This document shows, one piece after another, positions 53,532-62,204 of a stretch of 64,000 bases of DNA. The position numbers were made by a program, and so were the translations under genes. Where the stretch lies: assembly GCA_008711295.1 (NCBI GenBank), contig VUYV01000216.1:119802-183801 (forward strand), written 5' to 3'. Source of the stretch: Anarhynchus alexandrinus (Eukaryota; Chordata; Aves; Charadriiformes; Charadriidae). A model generated the notes under the pieces. The model had not been told where the DNA came from and ran no database searches. It saw only the letters and a list, made by a program, of their open reading frames with translations. Within the stretch, counting starts at the first letter, position 1. Every line of letters starts with the position of its first letter.

Positions 53532-53549
53532 GAAAAACCCACCCAAACG
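53532..53549 (+). CDS. PDLIM5: Candidate 18-nt PDLIM5 microexon
   Basis: The sequence GAAAAACCCACCCAAACG is preceded by a long pyrimidine-rich tract (53485-53531, ending CTGTCATCTCCAAG) and followed by GTAAAG. The length is 1 + 5 codons + 2, so it fits the phase-2/phase-2 junction between 48948 and 53855 exactly. It would insert six residues (KNPPKR) between QQNG and PPRKH. The Pro/Lys/Arg content suits the site, and the inserted PPKR resembles the PPRK that follows. I do not recall such an exon in mammalian PDLIM5, and a random match is possible at this size. Inclusion is unproven. Confidence 0.33.
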
Positions 53550-53854
53550 GTAAAGGTTTAAACATGTCAATGTCTTGATAATACTGTCTTTTACTGTTTC
53601 AAATGTTCCAGCAGTGAAACAAGGAAAAATATTTCGGTCGGCTTAGAGAAATTATAAAGCTGTGTTGGGTTCAGAGAACTGAATCTGTGTTCGGCTGTGC
53701 CTGTAGTGCTCACTGCTGCGCATCTGCGTCCAAACGCAGAAGGTGCCTTTGAACGCTGTGAAAAGTCACAGTTCTGCCCGTGTCTTTGTAGCTACCCCAA
53801 CCCAGGTGGTCTCTGAAGCTTTTCGCTCTCTGCTCTCTCCTCCCCTTGACGCAG

Positions 53855-54027
53855 CCCCCCGCGGAAGCACATTGTGGATACCTATACAGAGTTTTACCAC
53901 ACACCCACCCACAGCGATGCCAGCAAGAAGCGACTGATTGAAGACACCGAAGACTGGCACCCCCGGACAGGCACGACCCAGTCCCGCTCTTTCCGCATCC
54001 TTGCCCAAATCACCGGCACTGATCGTA
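53855..54027 (+). CDS. PDLIM5: PDLIM5 exon: Zasp-like middle domain (DUF4749 type)
   Basis: A 173-nt exon with CTTGACGCAG acceptor and CGTA|GTGAGT donor. The first base completes the Gly codon split at 48948, and the exon ends one base into a codon. It reads PPRKHIVDTYTEFYHTPTHS, then DASKKRLIEDTEDWHPRTGT, then TQSRSFRILAQITGTDR. This is the strongly conserved middle domain shared by PDLIM5 and other ALP/Zasp-type proteins, and it is nearly identical to mammalian ENH. In that family the middle region contributes to alpha-actinin and Z-disc association. It is included in every isoform I can derive here. The upstream pyrimidine tract (CTCTGCTCTCTCCTCCCCTTGACGCAG) is strong. Confidence 0.97.
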
Positions 54028-55623
54028 GTGAGTAGTTTGTGAAATGTGAACACAAAATGAAAGCAGTGACCTTGGATGGATAGGTATTTTTTAAAAGCTG
54101 GGGGTGGTGGGGAATGGTAAAAAGATTCAGTCACATCTCTCGCATTTTCCCTCTTGGGTATTAAATCCAATAGGCAGAATTTTGGTGAGCTCTTTAAAAG
54201 AAAAAAGCTTGAGAAAATATTTTCCTACTACAGTTTTTGTTGAACTCCCGCAATTGCTAAATAGCTCAGGACATACACATTACTGGACATTATTCCTGAT
54301 TCAGTTGAATATTAATACATTCTAGATAAATCTTAAAGTTTCCATTTCTACTCCCAAAGACGTTGGCATGTATGTATTTCTTGTTTCTTTCCTCTCCTGT
54401 ATCACCAAAACGATGACATTCCTGTTCAAATTTAATGGTTCAGAAAAAATAAGGTGTTTTCAGGCATGTAGAAAATCTTTGACAGTCATACAAAGGTACG
54501 GTATCTGCAATGATTTAAGAAGCATAAATCTGTAGTTCCTCAGTTTATTCCCAGATTCATGTTTCCATCCTCTGCTTATGCTATGGAGTGATTACATGTT
54601 CTGCGGACTGGAGCAGATGATGGGGAGAACGTCATTTCCAGTCATATAATTTTATGGCAAAACGTCAATTTCATATTACGCTGTCAGTTATAATTTATTG
54701 GCTGAGAGCTATAATGTTGTGTAAAAGCCATCAGAAGTGCCATCAGGAGATTTGAGCTCAGTCATGTTCAGACTGAGGCAGCTAATGTAGAGGTGATTGT
54801 TTCATTTTTCTGCTTTTCATAGCTAGTGCTACAATAAAGAAGACAGTGAGGATAATCGGACCCCCTCCCCGGGGGCAAATTTGATTAAATTAACTATCAG
54901 TTCTTTGGCAGAATTACTCTAGAAGCCAATGATGACATCTCCCCAAATAAGGATTATTGTCCATGTGTGATAAATATTCTGAACTTGGACGGTTACCTGA
55001 TTGTTTTGTGGTCCTGCATTGTGCTATTAATGGATCATTATTCTATGATTCTATCTTTGGATTCTCCTCATTGATCCTTGTAAGGGCAGAATATGAGACC
55101 TGAACGTCAAGTAACATGTCATCCAGTACTGATGAATTAATCGTGTTGACAAATAGTATAAGAAAGCGACTGCAATGAGATTTGCCAAACTCAAAATCAG
55201 GGCTGGGAATTTACATTATCCCATGTGCAGTCCTCTAGCCACCTTGGTGGGTCAGAGCCTGGCTGCAGACAGATGCTTGGATTATCACCTGATATAAACC
55301 CACTGGATGTTCATCCAAAAGAAATGCCTTCCAGCTTCCATTCATCTTCCCTTTCTCAACTCACCTTTCTCGATGCCAACGTGGAGAGTGGGCCAAGGGA
55401 AAGGGCAGAGACCAGCAGAGCCGCCTTTCAGCCATCCTGCTGGCAAAGGGGCTCTTGAAGTTTATAGACATATCTCATTTCCATTGGGGCGTTTTTAGAA
55501 TCGAGGCATCCTAACGAGCCTTGTTGTAATTTCCTGCTGTGGTGAATGCATTGGCACAGGGGAGAATCTCAGTGTACGGAGGTACAATGCCTTTGAAAAT
55601 AAAAATTTTCTCGTTTCTTGCAG
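54028..55623 (+). other. PDLIM5: Intron, 1.6 kb
   Basis: Intronic. A short ATTCTATGATTCTAT stretch near 55040 resembles a CR1 octamer tail, but no CR1 body is attached. No extra exon in frame was recognised. Confidence 0.8.
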
Positions 55624-55660
55624 TGAAAGAACCAGAAAATGAAGCTGCAAAGAAGACTAA
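55624..55660 (+). CDS. PDLIM5: PDLIM5 37-nt exon before the isoform branch point
   Basis: The acceptor is TCTCGTTTCTTGCAG and the donor is ACTAA|GTGAGT. Two bases complete the codon begun at 54027 (A|TG, Met), eleven codons follow, and the exon ends with AA, two bases of the next codon. It encodes MKEPENEAAKKT. Mammalian ENH has LKESEADNTKKA at this point, so length, phase and the acidic-then-lysine pattern agree. It is the last exon shared by LIM-less and LIM-containing forms. The donor can join to the stop exon at 56302 or to exons at 57979, 59677 or 60637, all of which start with one base completing the AA codon. Confidence 0.9.
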
Positions 55661-56250
55661 GTGAGTTGATGCTTTATGTTCTTATTACTTTAATAGTTTG
55701 CATGTCTTAATTCTTAACTGACAGTGTTTGGTGAGTTTGTGTGACATCTGGGTGTTTTTGAAATGTTGCTTCTTTTTTTGCCTTCTACTTCAGCATGTAA
55801 AAATCAAGATCTTTTTCTGCATAGACCGACCTTCTTTAAATCTGTTGGTGCAGTCCAGTATTAATGTTTGTGCAGGAGTTTGAGATTTTCCGTAAACTTG
55901 GACTGATTGGGTTTTCTGGGCAAGGTCAGCTTGTCGACGTGTTTTCCTTTTCCTAGATCTAACCAGGCATTTTTGATTTGCGCGTGTGGATCAGATTGCG
56001 AGGCGTAGCTGGAAAGTAGTACTGTTCTGGACTGCGAACGAGGGTCAGCCGTCTCCTTGCTTTGGCATAAGCGTTGTTCAAAACGAGGACCAACCAGTGG
56101 CTAAATCTAATGGTTCCTGCAGTCGGTGGGAGTTTTCCTACTGACTTTGCCTAACACTGGCTCCAAGTTTTTGACAGAGAGGAAGGCAATGTGCGGATAG
56201 GAATAGTGCATGGAGATTGCATGCTCGCTTGTGAAACTGCTTAAGACAAA

Positions 56251-56273
56251 CTTTCTTTCTTTCTTTCTTTCTT
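56251..56273 (+). repeat. (CTTT)n microsatellite inside a polypyrimidine tract
   Basis: Five CTTT units plus CTT are followed by ATTTTTCTTCTATCACTTCTTTCCACAG. It ends about 28 bp before the acceptor of the short-isoform exon, so it forms the upstream part of that acceptor's pyrimidine tract. Length variation here could affect exon choice. Confidence 0.9.
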
Positions 56274-56301
56274 ATTTTTCTTCTATCACTTCTTTCCACA
56301 G

Positions 56302-56395
56302 GGAAAAGGTTCCCATCCACGTCTTTAGCCCCAAATATACAAAATTACGTGACTGGCACCATGAAGTCTCAGCACGTGTTCTTAATGTCCAGTGA
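56302..56395 (+). CDS. PDLIM5: PDLIM5 terminal coding exon of LIM-less (short) isoforms
   Basis: The acceptor is CTTCTTTCCACAG. The first base completes the AA-split codon as AAG (Lys). Thirty codons follow, starting EKVPIHVFSPKYTKLRDWHH, and TGA lies at 56393-56395. This C-terminus matches the short ENH isoforms of mammals, and a near-identical one exists in LDB3 short forms. Transcripts ending here have PDZ and middle domain but no LIM domains. In mammals such forms predominate in mature striated muscle and oppose the LIM-containing form, which recruits PKC and promotes hypertrophic signalling. No good 5' splice site follows within the coding part, and a poly(A) signal lies about 900 bp downstream, so it is a composite terminal exon. 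Skipping it gives the LIM isoforms. Confidence 0.96.
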
Positions 56396-56966
56396 TTTTA
56401 CCCAAGTTGCAAAAGCAAAATACAAACACTTCCTTCCTTTCTTCTTTTCCATCTGCTTTGCAAAAAAAAAAAAACCAGAAAAAAGAAAACATTTCACTAG
56501 CCTTACTGCAAGAGAAATTCTAGCCTTTTCTATACTTTTCTAACACTTTCCTACTGATGTGTAAAAAACAAGATGAAAATGTTTTTGTGCTAATCACTAG
56601 TTGACAAAAAACATTACGTATTTAAAACAGAACAACTTGGGTGACTGAATCTCCCAATGTGGGGGAGAAGATGGCTGTTGCAGTTGTTTTTTTTTTTTTT
56701 GCCTTAAAGGAGTCATTTGCATTGCTGAGTTTGAGTTACTGTAGGTTCTTAGAAAGCAGAAAATTATGAGCAAAGAATAAGGAATTGTATTACTTTGATT
56801 TTGGGGATGGGGGAAGAAGATGAAGAGGGACTGTATGCACTTATTTCAAACTATTGTACTTACCAGGATAATAATCTTGGATTTCACTAGGTTTTCGGCA
56901 GGTCAATTTTAGAGTGGTTGTAAATGTTTTACAAAGTAGAGCAAGAAGACAGACTGCTTCTGAGCA

Positions 56967-56991
56967 AATAAAAAATAAATAAAAAATAAAT
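56967..56991 (+). terminator. PDLIM5: Cluster of AATAAA motifs, possible proximal poly(A) signal
   Basis: Overlapping AATAAA hexamers (AAATAAAAAATAAATAAAAA type) lie 570 bp after the short-isoform stop. The downstream sequence lacks an obvious GT-rich element, so use is uncertain. Confidence 0.4.
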
Positions 56992-57301
56992 GAAATTCCG
57001 ATGTTGCGAATCGAAGTGCAAGCTCAATATAAAGATTCTGCTGCTTAAACTAGTAATATGTGCATATTGTGGAAAATGTAGAAAAAATTGAGCAGAATAT
57101 TGCAGTGTACCTGTAAGAGCTTCAACACATCCTCTAACCAGAACAAGATAAGATGGTAGTATTTATTTATTACAAAGTGAAGCTCATAGGCTTTTTTGTG
57201 TTTATAAAAGCTTCATGGCCCTATGGTTCTCCTGTAAAATAATGTATTATAGTAGCTACACATTCATTAATTTATGCTTTCTGAAGCTTGAAGAGTATTT
57301 T

Positions 57302-57307
57302 AATAAA
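57302..57307 (+). terminator. PDLIM5: Likely poly(A) signal of the short isoform
   Basis: AATAAA is followed about 25-45 bp later by TCTGTCTGTTTTTCTTTTGA, a good T/GT-rich downstream element. Together they make the most convincing 3' end in the window for transcripts stopping at 56395. Confidence 0.7.
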
Positions 57308-57978
57308 AGTTGCTTTTATCTTAGCTCTGTCTGTTTTTCTTTTGAGTCTCTCCGACTCCTTGAATAGTCTTCTCATACACGGAGCTGTAATTTCATTGCA
57401 CCTTCACAGACTGTAGTAAAAGAAACAATTAAATCCTTGCTGCATAGTAGAGACAATCTGAAAGTATCAAAGCTATCACAGTAGTAGAGTTCCTGATCAT
57501 GTTAAAAACGGAGTATGTGTTTGCGTTGTCAAAATCAACATGAGATTCACAGAAATAAATAAAATGTTTGACCCTTTGGGGGGCTACAGGAGTAAGAATT
57601 GTGCAAAGTAAAACTTGCTCTCGCCTTTTGCAATGCTTATTGAATCAGAGAAGTTTTAAACCTTCGAAGGTGAACTGTAAAGCACATATGAAAGCCCAAT
57701 CTTTCATACTTGCGTAATGAGAAGCATTGCAGTTGGCTTGTAGTTTGTGCAGCATACCTACACACTTTTCTGATGGAATTGGTCCTGTGAACAGATCGAT
57801 GTCCACTGCAAATGCCTCTGCGGGCTTGGGGGGGGTTGGTTATTTTCATTGCACAACTTGGAAAATTGAAAGGAATAGAGACCTTTGGCAGCATTTCAAG
57901 CTTGTGTTTCCTTTTCAGATGGTTTATACTGCTATACAGTACAGCAGTAGCTTATGGTATTTGTCATTTTATCTTTAG

Positions 57979-58008
57979 GAAAAGCCAAACAGAAAATGGA
58001 GACCTCAG
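57979..58008 (+). CDS. PDLIM5: Probable 30-nt PDLIM5 microexon
   Basis: It is bounded by TTGTCATTTTATCTTTAG and CCTCAG|GTAATA, both good sites. The 30 nt divide as 1 + 9 codons + 2, fitting the phase of 55660 on the left and of 59677 or 60637 on the right. It would encode a Lys from the split codon, then KSQTENGDL, ending in AG. The residues are hydrophilic like the surrounding linker and continue the Lys-rich end of the previous exon. It would appear only in transcripts that skip the stop exon at 56302. I cannot match it to a remembered mammalian segment, so its status rests on splice sites and phase. Confidence 0.58.
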
Positions 58009-59676
58009 GTAATAGCCAAGTTATCTAACACTAACCATCACCAATGTGGATGCCTAACAATGCACACCATAAAGTACAATTAGATTTGCACTGGCAATTA
58101 TGGACCAAGACCTGTCGCATCTTACACACCTTTTGGGTTAACTCCTTAGGGACGGTAGGAGAAAATATTCACTTTAATAATTTCACTAAAGGCTGTTTTG
58201 GAGAGAAGTGCCAATCAGTTTGATCCCCCCCTGCCATCGCGTAACTCGGTAGTGAGTACTGTGTTACTAAACCCAAGTGTGTTACTGAGTGCACATACAC
58301 CACAATGTAATAGTTTGATAGAATACTGTGTATTAAAGTAGGAATGTGAAATAGTGTGTTGAAAACGTTTTGCTGGGTTTAAAGAATTTATGTATGGAAA
58401 GGAAGACGGGAGTTTCAGAGGACATCAATGCAGTGAAAAATGAAATATTGTCACTTAGACTGTCTGTAAAGCTTTCTTAATAAGGGCAGATATACCTTCA
58501 CGTATTTTTATGTTTTGGAGATGTCCCTAGGTAATGAGAATATCTTCACATTGGTATTTAACTTACCATTATGTTTATCTATCTTACCAACTCTTATCCC
58601 TATGAAAGACGAGTTGCTTTAGCGAGAAATGGAAGAAAACGCCTCTTTAAATAATCCAGAGAATAGAAGCCTCTGTTTTGATTAAAATTAAACGTAGTCA
58701 TAGAGTCTATCTATTGATGATACGAGAATAGTTTGAGAAAGGCTACAAGAATTATTAGTTTCCAATGAACTCATAGTAACAAATCACTAGTTCAGAAAAT
58801 ATTTTATGAATGTGTGAAATTAATTTCATTTACTGCTTTAAAGATGTCATCTCTTTGCCCAATATCCCCATTGCACAACACTTATTGACGTTAAATTTTG
58901 GACTTTGTTACTGTTTCCAAAACAATGGAGTGCTTTTCCATTTGCATGTGGAAAACATGCCCTAGCTCACGTCCAATTCCCAGCATACATCTGATCTTTG
59001 ATAAAATATTCTGAGTGTTTTTGCTGTAAATGAATAAGCTTACATTTATGGGAACACCTAGAAAGATTAATATGACAAACAATGAAATAGAAACTTCTCT
59101 TCCATCAGTGATCTATGGATAAATATCCCAATATAATAAGATTCAAATTTTCAGGCAGACATTGTCCAAGACAAATGCCCTGTGGATTTTTTATTATTGT
59201 TCATCCCTAAACTGCAACCCACTAGGGATTTTTGTTTGGATAAAATAGATTTTTCTTTTCAGCATCTGGAAGGACAGGGAACAGAAGTAGAAGGCCCTCA
59301 CTGAAATGTGTGAATTGCAACTCTCAAACCAGTTAATTAAAGCTTACAAAGGCAAAGTCTAGCCTTTATGTAAAGCTTATTTCTGTGTTTTAGTAAGTGA
59401 TTAGTTCTAATTCTGCAGCACCCGATTTCCAAGTATGTTTTAGATGTTCACTTTTAACCATCTCCTTTGAGCAACCAGGTACAGATTGGGTTTTGGCCTT
59501 AAATTGTAGAGTCAGTTCATTGTCCTGAGTGAAGATGTGTCTGGATTTTCCGGATTTGTAGTTTAGCTAGTCCATAGCAACTGGAAAATATCTGTCCTAC
59601 TCTTGGTCAGTCCTGAAACAACCTGTCATAAATAATGTATTTATTTTCCCCCCCCATGTCATAAATATCCGTAAAG

Positions 59677-59811
59677 CATACCTGCAGATCTGCCTAATGG
59701 AGCAGGAGCCCAGGATACTTGCATTAATCTGAATAAAAACTCCATAGCTAACCAGACTTTGGAGATGCCACCTGTACCAGAACTTCCATCCACACCTTTA
59801 CCACCTATGAG
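59677..59811 (+). CDS. PDLIM5: Probable 135-nt PDLIM5 alternative exon (internal or terminal)
   Basis: The acceptor is a C/T tract (59641-59655) followed by ATCCGTAAAG. The first base completes the split codon, and 44 codons are open, starting IPADLPNGAGAQ and ending with the proline-rich LEMPPVPELPSTPLPPM. The composition looks like real linker protein rather than chance intron. The exon may end at AG|GTCTGC (59811, a weak donor) and then joins the exon at 60637 in phase, adding exactly 45 residues. If the donor is not used, translation continues RSAPW to a TGA at 59824-59826, giving a third C-terminus, with AATAAA at 59920-59925. An alternative acceptor 11 bp later (CTGCAG) runs into a stop. 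I do not recall a human counterpart. Confidence 0.52.
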
Positions 59812-60448
59812 GTCTGCTCCCTGGTGATTTCTAAGTTTGTTCACTAATTTTTAGCACTTAAAGGCTCCCTACTTTATTAAGATACTCAATTCTGCATGCT
59901 AATACGTATACACAGAAAAAATAAAAAAGGCAGCAATGACTGCTCCTGTGGCTAATCTAGTCTGCTCAAAACTTGTGGTTGTACTTGCTCTCTACCTCGT
60001 AGTTTACTTTTATTTTTGTGTACTACAGTGAGATGTCTGACAGGTACTTTTCTTCAAGTAGAGGGCTTTAAGACAACATTTTCTAGATTTACTTTTTTTT
60101 TCCTATCGCAACTGGGAAAAAAAAGAAAGGATATGAAGAAATATTGAGAAATATATAGTCTAACCTCCATAAAACATAAAAAAGTTGCAGCAAAAAGTGT
60201 GTAAAACTTTGGGAGTGAATCCCACTAGCACTTGTGTCTGTTTCTTTTCCAGTATTTTCTAAGAGTTTTCTGTCACATAATGTAACACTAAATATGTGTG
60301 TTCTGTCTTTGTAGATGTAAAATACTACTTGGCTCTCTGAGTTTATAAGCAGCAGGACACTTCTCAAACTTCACTAAAAGCGTGACACTTCCTAAGTGTA
60401 TTGTGCCTGATTTTTATCCCCCTATTTGTATTTTGCTGTAAACTCCAA

Positions 60449-60526
60449 GTTTGGGGTTTGGGTTTTTTTTTTTTTGGTTGTGTTTTTTTGTTGGGTTCTT
60501 TTTGGTTTTTTGGTTTTTTTTTTTAG
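60449..60526 (+). repeat. G/T-rich low-complexity tract
   Basis: Almost pure G and T on the plus strand, with long T runs separated by GG or GGG. It ends about 110 bp before the exon at 60637, with CTGACAC... following. It is similar in style to tracts at 47496-47556 and 62106-62204. Confidence 0.75.
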
Positions 60527-60636
60527 TTTACTGACACTTTCGTGCACAGTGTCTCCTGTTCAGCATACTATTTTAACGTGGATTAAAAATCTCTTTCTCT
60601 GTGTGTCTCCATTTGGTTTTATTACTGCGAATGGAG

Positions 60637-60753
60637 TGCAAATGGTGCTAGACCAGAACCTGCAGCTGCTCTTTTGCCGATAGCAGAGTCCTCCCCTGGC
60701 AGTGTCCCCTCTCCCAGCCTTCCTGAACACAGTGCTGCAGCAGCTCCTGGGAG
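60637..60753 (+). CDS. PDLIM5: PDLIM5 exon: start of the LIM-isoform variable linker
   Basis: The donor GGGAG|GTAAAT is clear. The frame ANGARPEPAAALLPIAESSP, then GSVPSPSLPEHSAAAAPG, ends in a split AG codon. It resembles mammalian ENH just after KKA, where a short QEPSPQL stretch leads to a Ser-rich run ending SMPESLDSPTSGR, with the same phase at the end. Two acceptors fit the phase. GAATGGAG|T at 60636 gives 117 nt, and GGTGCTAG|A at 60651 gives 102 nt (starting 60652). Both have imperfect pyrimidine tracts. This linker leads to the LIM domains encoded beyond the right edge. The next exon was not found before 64000. Confidence 0.74.
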
Positions 60754-61334
60754 GTAAATCATGCAGAGGGGGGTTCAGTTCAGTTAATGATCTATCTATG
60801 TGTTCTTCTAGCCTAGACTTGCCTCTCTTGGGGGAGGGAGGGGTTGTCCATCATTCACTTAAATTTACTAATCTGCCATGACTGGGGATTTTCCTGGAAG
60901 GGGGAAGGAGAAGAGAAATGAAATAAAGCTGAGCAGATTCATGAACAGTCTCGTGGATACCAGTTAAAATACCACACAATATTCAGTGTGTGTCAGTAGG
61001 TGTCCACCCTGTCACTTGGATGGAGTAACTTGTCAGTGGTCTGAACAACTCCAAAGTGAATTCAGATTTCTTCAACACACAGAAAAGTGCCTTTAAAAAT
61101 ATATTTTTTAAAAAAAGTGGATTATTTCATTCATAACGTTGTGCTGTGCTGTGATGCAGTCAAAGAGAGTAGATGATTATCCAGCAAATTTCCTGTCATT
61201 GGCCTTGGATAGCTTCGCCAGCACTTATCATGGCAGATCAGTGATGTTTTGGAGGTCATCTATGGGTACTAGACAAAGATGGTAATTTTAGATATGATAG
61301 TGGCAGTAATTTGGAGGGTTATGACGCTATTATT

Positions 61335-61629
61335 GAAGGTCAGTAACATTTTCTGATGGTTCGTGTTTCATAGTGCAGAAGTGTTTTTTAACATGCACAA
61401 GCACAAAGTTATAACATGAAACAAAGCTGCTCCTTTAAAAAAGAGAATTGAATGAACAGTGCCTGGTCCTACCAGGCCCCTNGAAGGTCAATAACATTTT
61501 CTGATGGTTCGTGTTTCTTAGTGCAGGAGTGTTTTTTAACATGCACAAGCACAAAGTTGTAACGTGAAACAAAGCTGCTCTTTTAAAAACGAGAATTGAA
61601 TGAACAGTGCCTGGTCCTACCAGGCCCCT
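61335..61629. other. Two diverged copies of 147 bp around a single N (assembly joint)
   Basis: Copy 1 (61335-61481) and copy 2 (61483-61629) both begin GAAGGTCA and end ACCAGGCCCCT. They are separated only by an N at 61482. I count about seven substitutions and no indels between them. A lone N exactly between two near-identical blocks suggests two contig ends, or two haplotypes, that overlap in reality but were laid end to end. A true tandem duplication is the alternative. Confidence 0.85.
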
Positions 61630-62105
61630 AGACAGACACTCATCCTTGGGAAAAGCATACAGGAATATACTGTTGCCTATACCTGTGTGGGCTTTCTGCA
61701 ACTAGAAATCTAATACTAAGATTTGGGATTGACAGTTTCCCCTTTAAAGCAATAGTCTCAACCAGCTGAGAGAGATGAGGTGAAACCTCACAACAGAATA
61801 TGTTAAGTCTGTTTTGTTACAGTGTCTTTTGAAGTTTTTTTTGGTGTCTGGGGGAAGAGGGTACCTTGAGGAGCTAACATGAGATTAGTCAGGAAGGAAT
61901 GGTGGATGATTAGAGAGGTTTGCTTGGGCAGCAGGCCAGTGCCTTCATGGTAACCTTTGGTTTGAGCCAATACAGAAAAGAAGATTTGGTTGTGATGGTT
62001 TCAGCAGCATGTTCTCTTAAATCCCAGGAAGCAGATTGGGATGAGTAGTTATGAGTCGCCAAAGATGAAAAATACACACGAAAGATGTATGACAATACTC
62101 ATGGT

Positions 62106-62204
62106 GGGGGTTTTTTTGTTGGTTTTTCTTTCTTTGGATTTTTGGGTGTTTTGTTTTGTTTTTTGGGGTGGTTTTTTTTGTTTGTTTGGTTTTGGTTTTT
62201 TTAA
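62106..62204 (+). repeat. G/T-rich low-complexity tract
   Basis: About 100 bp with almost no A or C on the plus strand: T runs of 3-8 separated by G, GG, GGG or GGGG. Several G3+ runs occur but spacing is irregular. No coding content. Confidence 0.75.

Larger units (their letters stand above)
48949..53854 (+). other. PDLIM5: Intron, about 4.9 kb
   Basis: Intronic sequence. It includes a GC-rich patch at 49740-49990, poly-A near 51110-51121, an AT-rich low-complexity block at 52765-52830 and a strong but frame-breaking acceptor at 51580-51599. It also holds a candidate 18-nt microexon at 53532-53549, listed separately. The remainder is unique A/T-rich DNA without recognisable features. Confidence 0.75.
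56396..57325 (+). other. PDLIM5: 3' UTR of the PDLIM5 short isoform
   Basis: This runs from the TGA to the presumed cleavage site about 18 bp after AATAAA at 57302-57307. It is A/T-rich with a T run near 56686-56700 and an early cluster of AATAAA motifs at 56967-56991 that could give a shorter 3' UTR. The exact cleavage position is inferred. Confidence 0.75.
57326..60636 (+). other. PDLIM5: Intronic region with alternative exons
   Basis: This lies between the short-isoform 3' end and the exon at 60637. It holds the 30-nt exon at 57979, a weak 24-nt candidate at 59263 and the exon at 59677, each listed separately. Otherwise it is A/T-rich unique sequence with a C8 run at 59648-59655 and a G/T-rich tract at 60449-60526. 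Confidence 0.75.
13992..60753 (+). other. PDLIM5: PDLIM5 gene body, internal portion (both ends lie outside the window)
   Basis: This spans the recognised PDLIM5 exons. PDLIM5/ENH is a cytoplasmic PDZ-LIM scaffold: its PDZ binds alpha-actinin at Z-discs and stress fibres, and its three C-terminal LIM domains bind protein kinase C isoforms and transcriptional regulators. The window carries half of the PDZ, the linker and the Zasp-like middle domain. It also carries the stop-containing exon of the LIM-less isoforms and the first exons of the LIM-isoform linker. Exons were placed by AG/GT boundaries, continuous phase and remembered similarity to mammalian PDLIM5. The paralogue LDB3 is excluded because the linker reads VVKPVPI...AYNKTPRPFG followed by PPRKHIV, the ENH order. 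The exon for the start methionine and the GLGF-loop half of the PDZ was not found and should lie upstream. No LIM-domain exon is present. Confidence 0.93.

Noticed and set aside
55036..55052. ATTCTATGATTCTAT octamer resembling a CR1 tail
   Set aside because: No CR1 body precedes or follows it. Too short to call an element.
60426..60683. 85-codon plus-strand open frame rich in Phe/Val/Gly
   Set aside because: It is a translation of the G/T-rich tract and runs out of frame across the real exon at 60637.
61435..61701. Minus-strand open frame crossing the N
   Set aside because: It exists only because two copies of the same block are laid in tandem around the gap character, so it is probably an assembly artefact.
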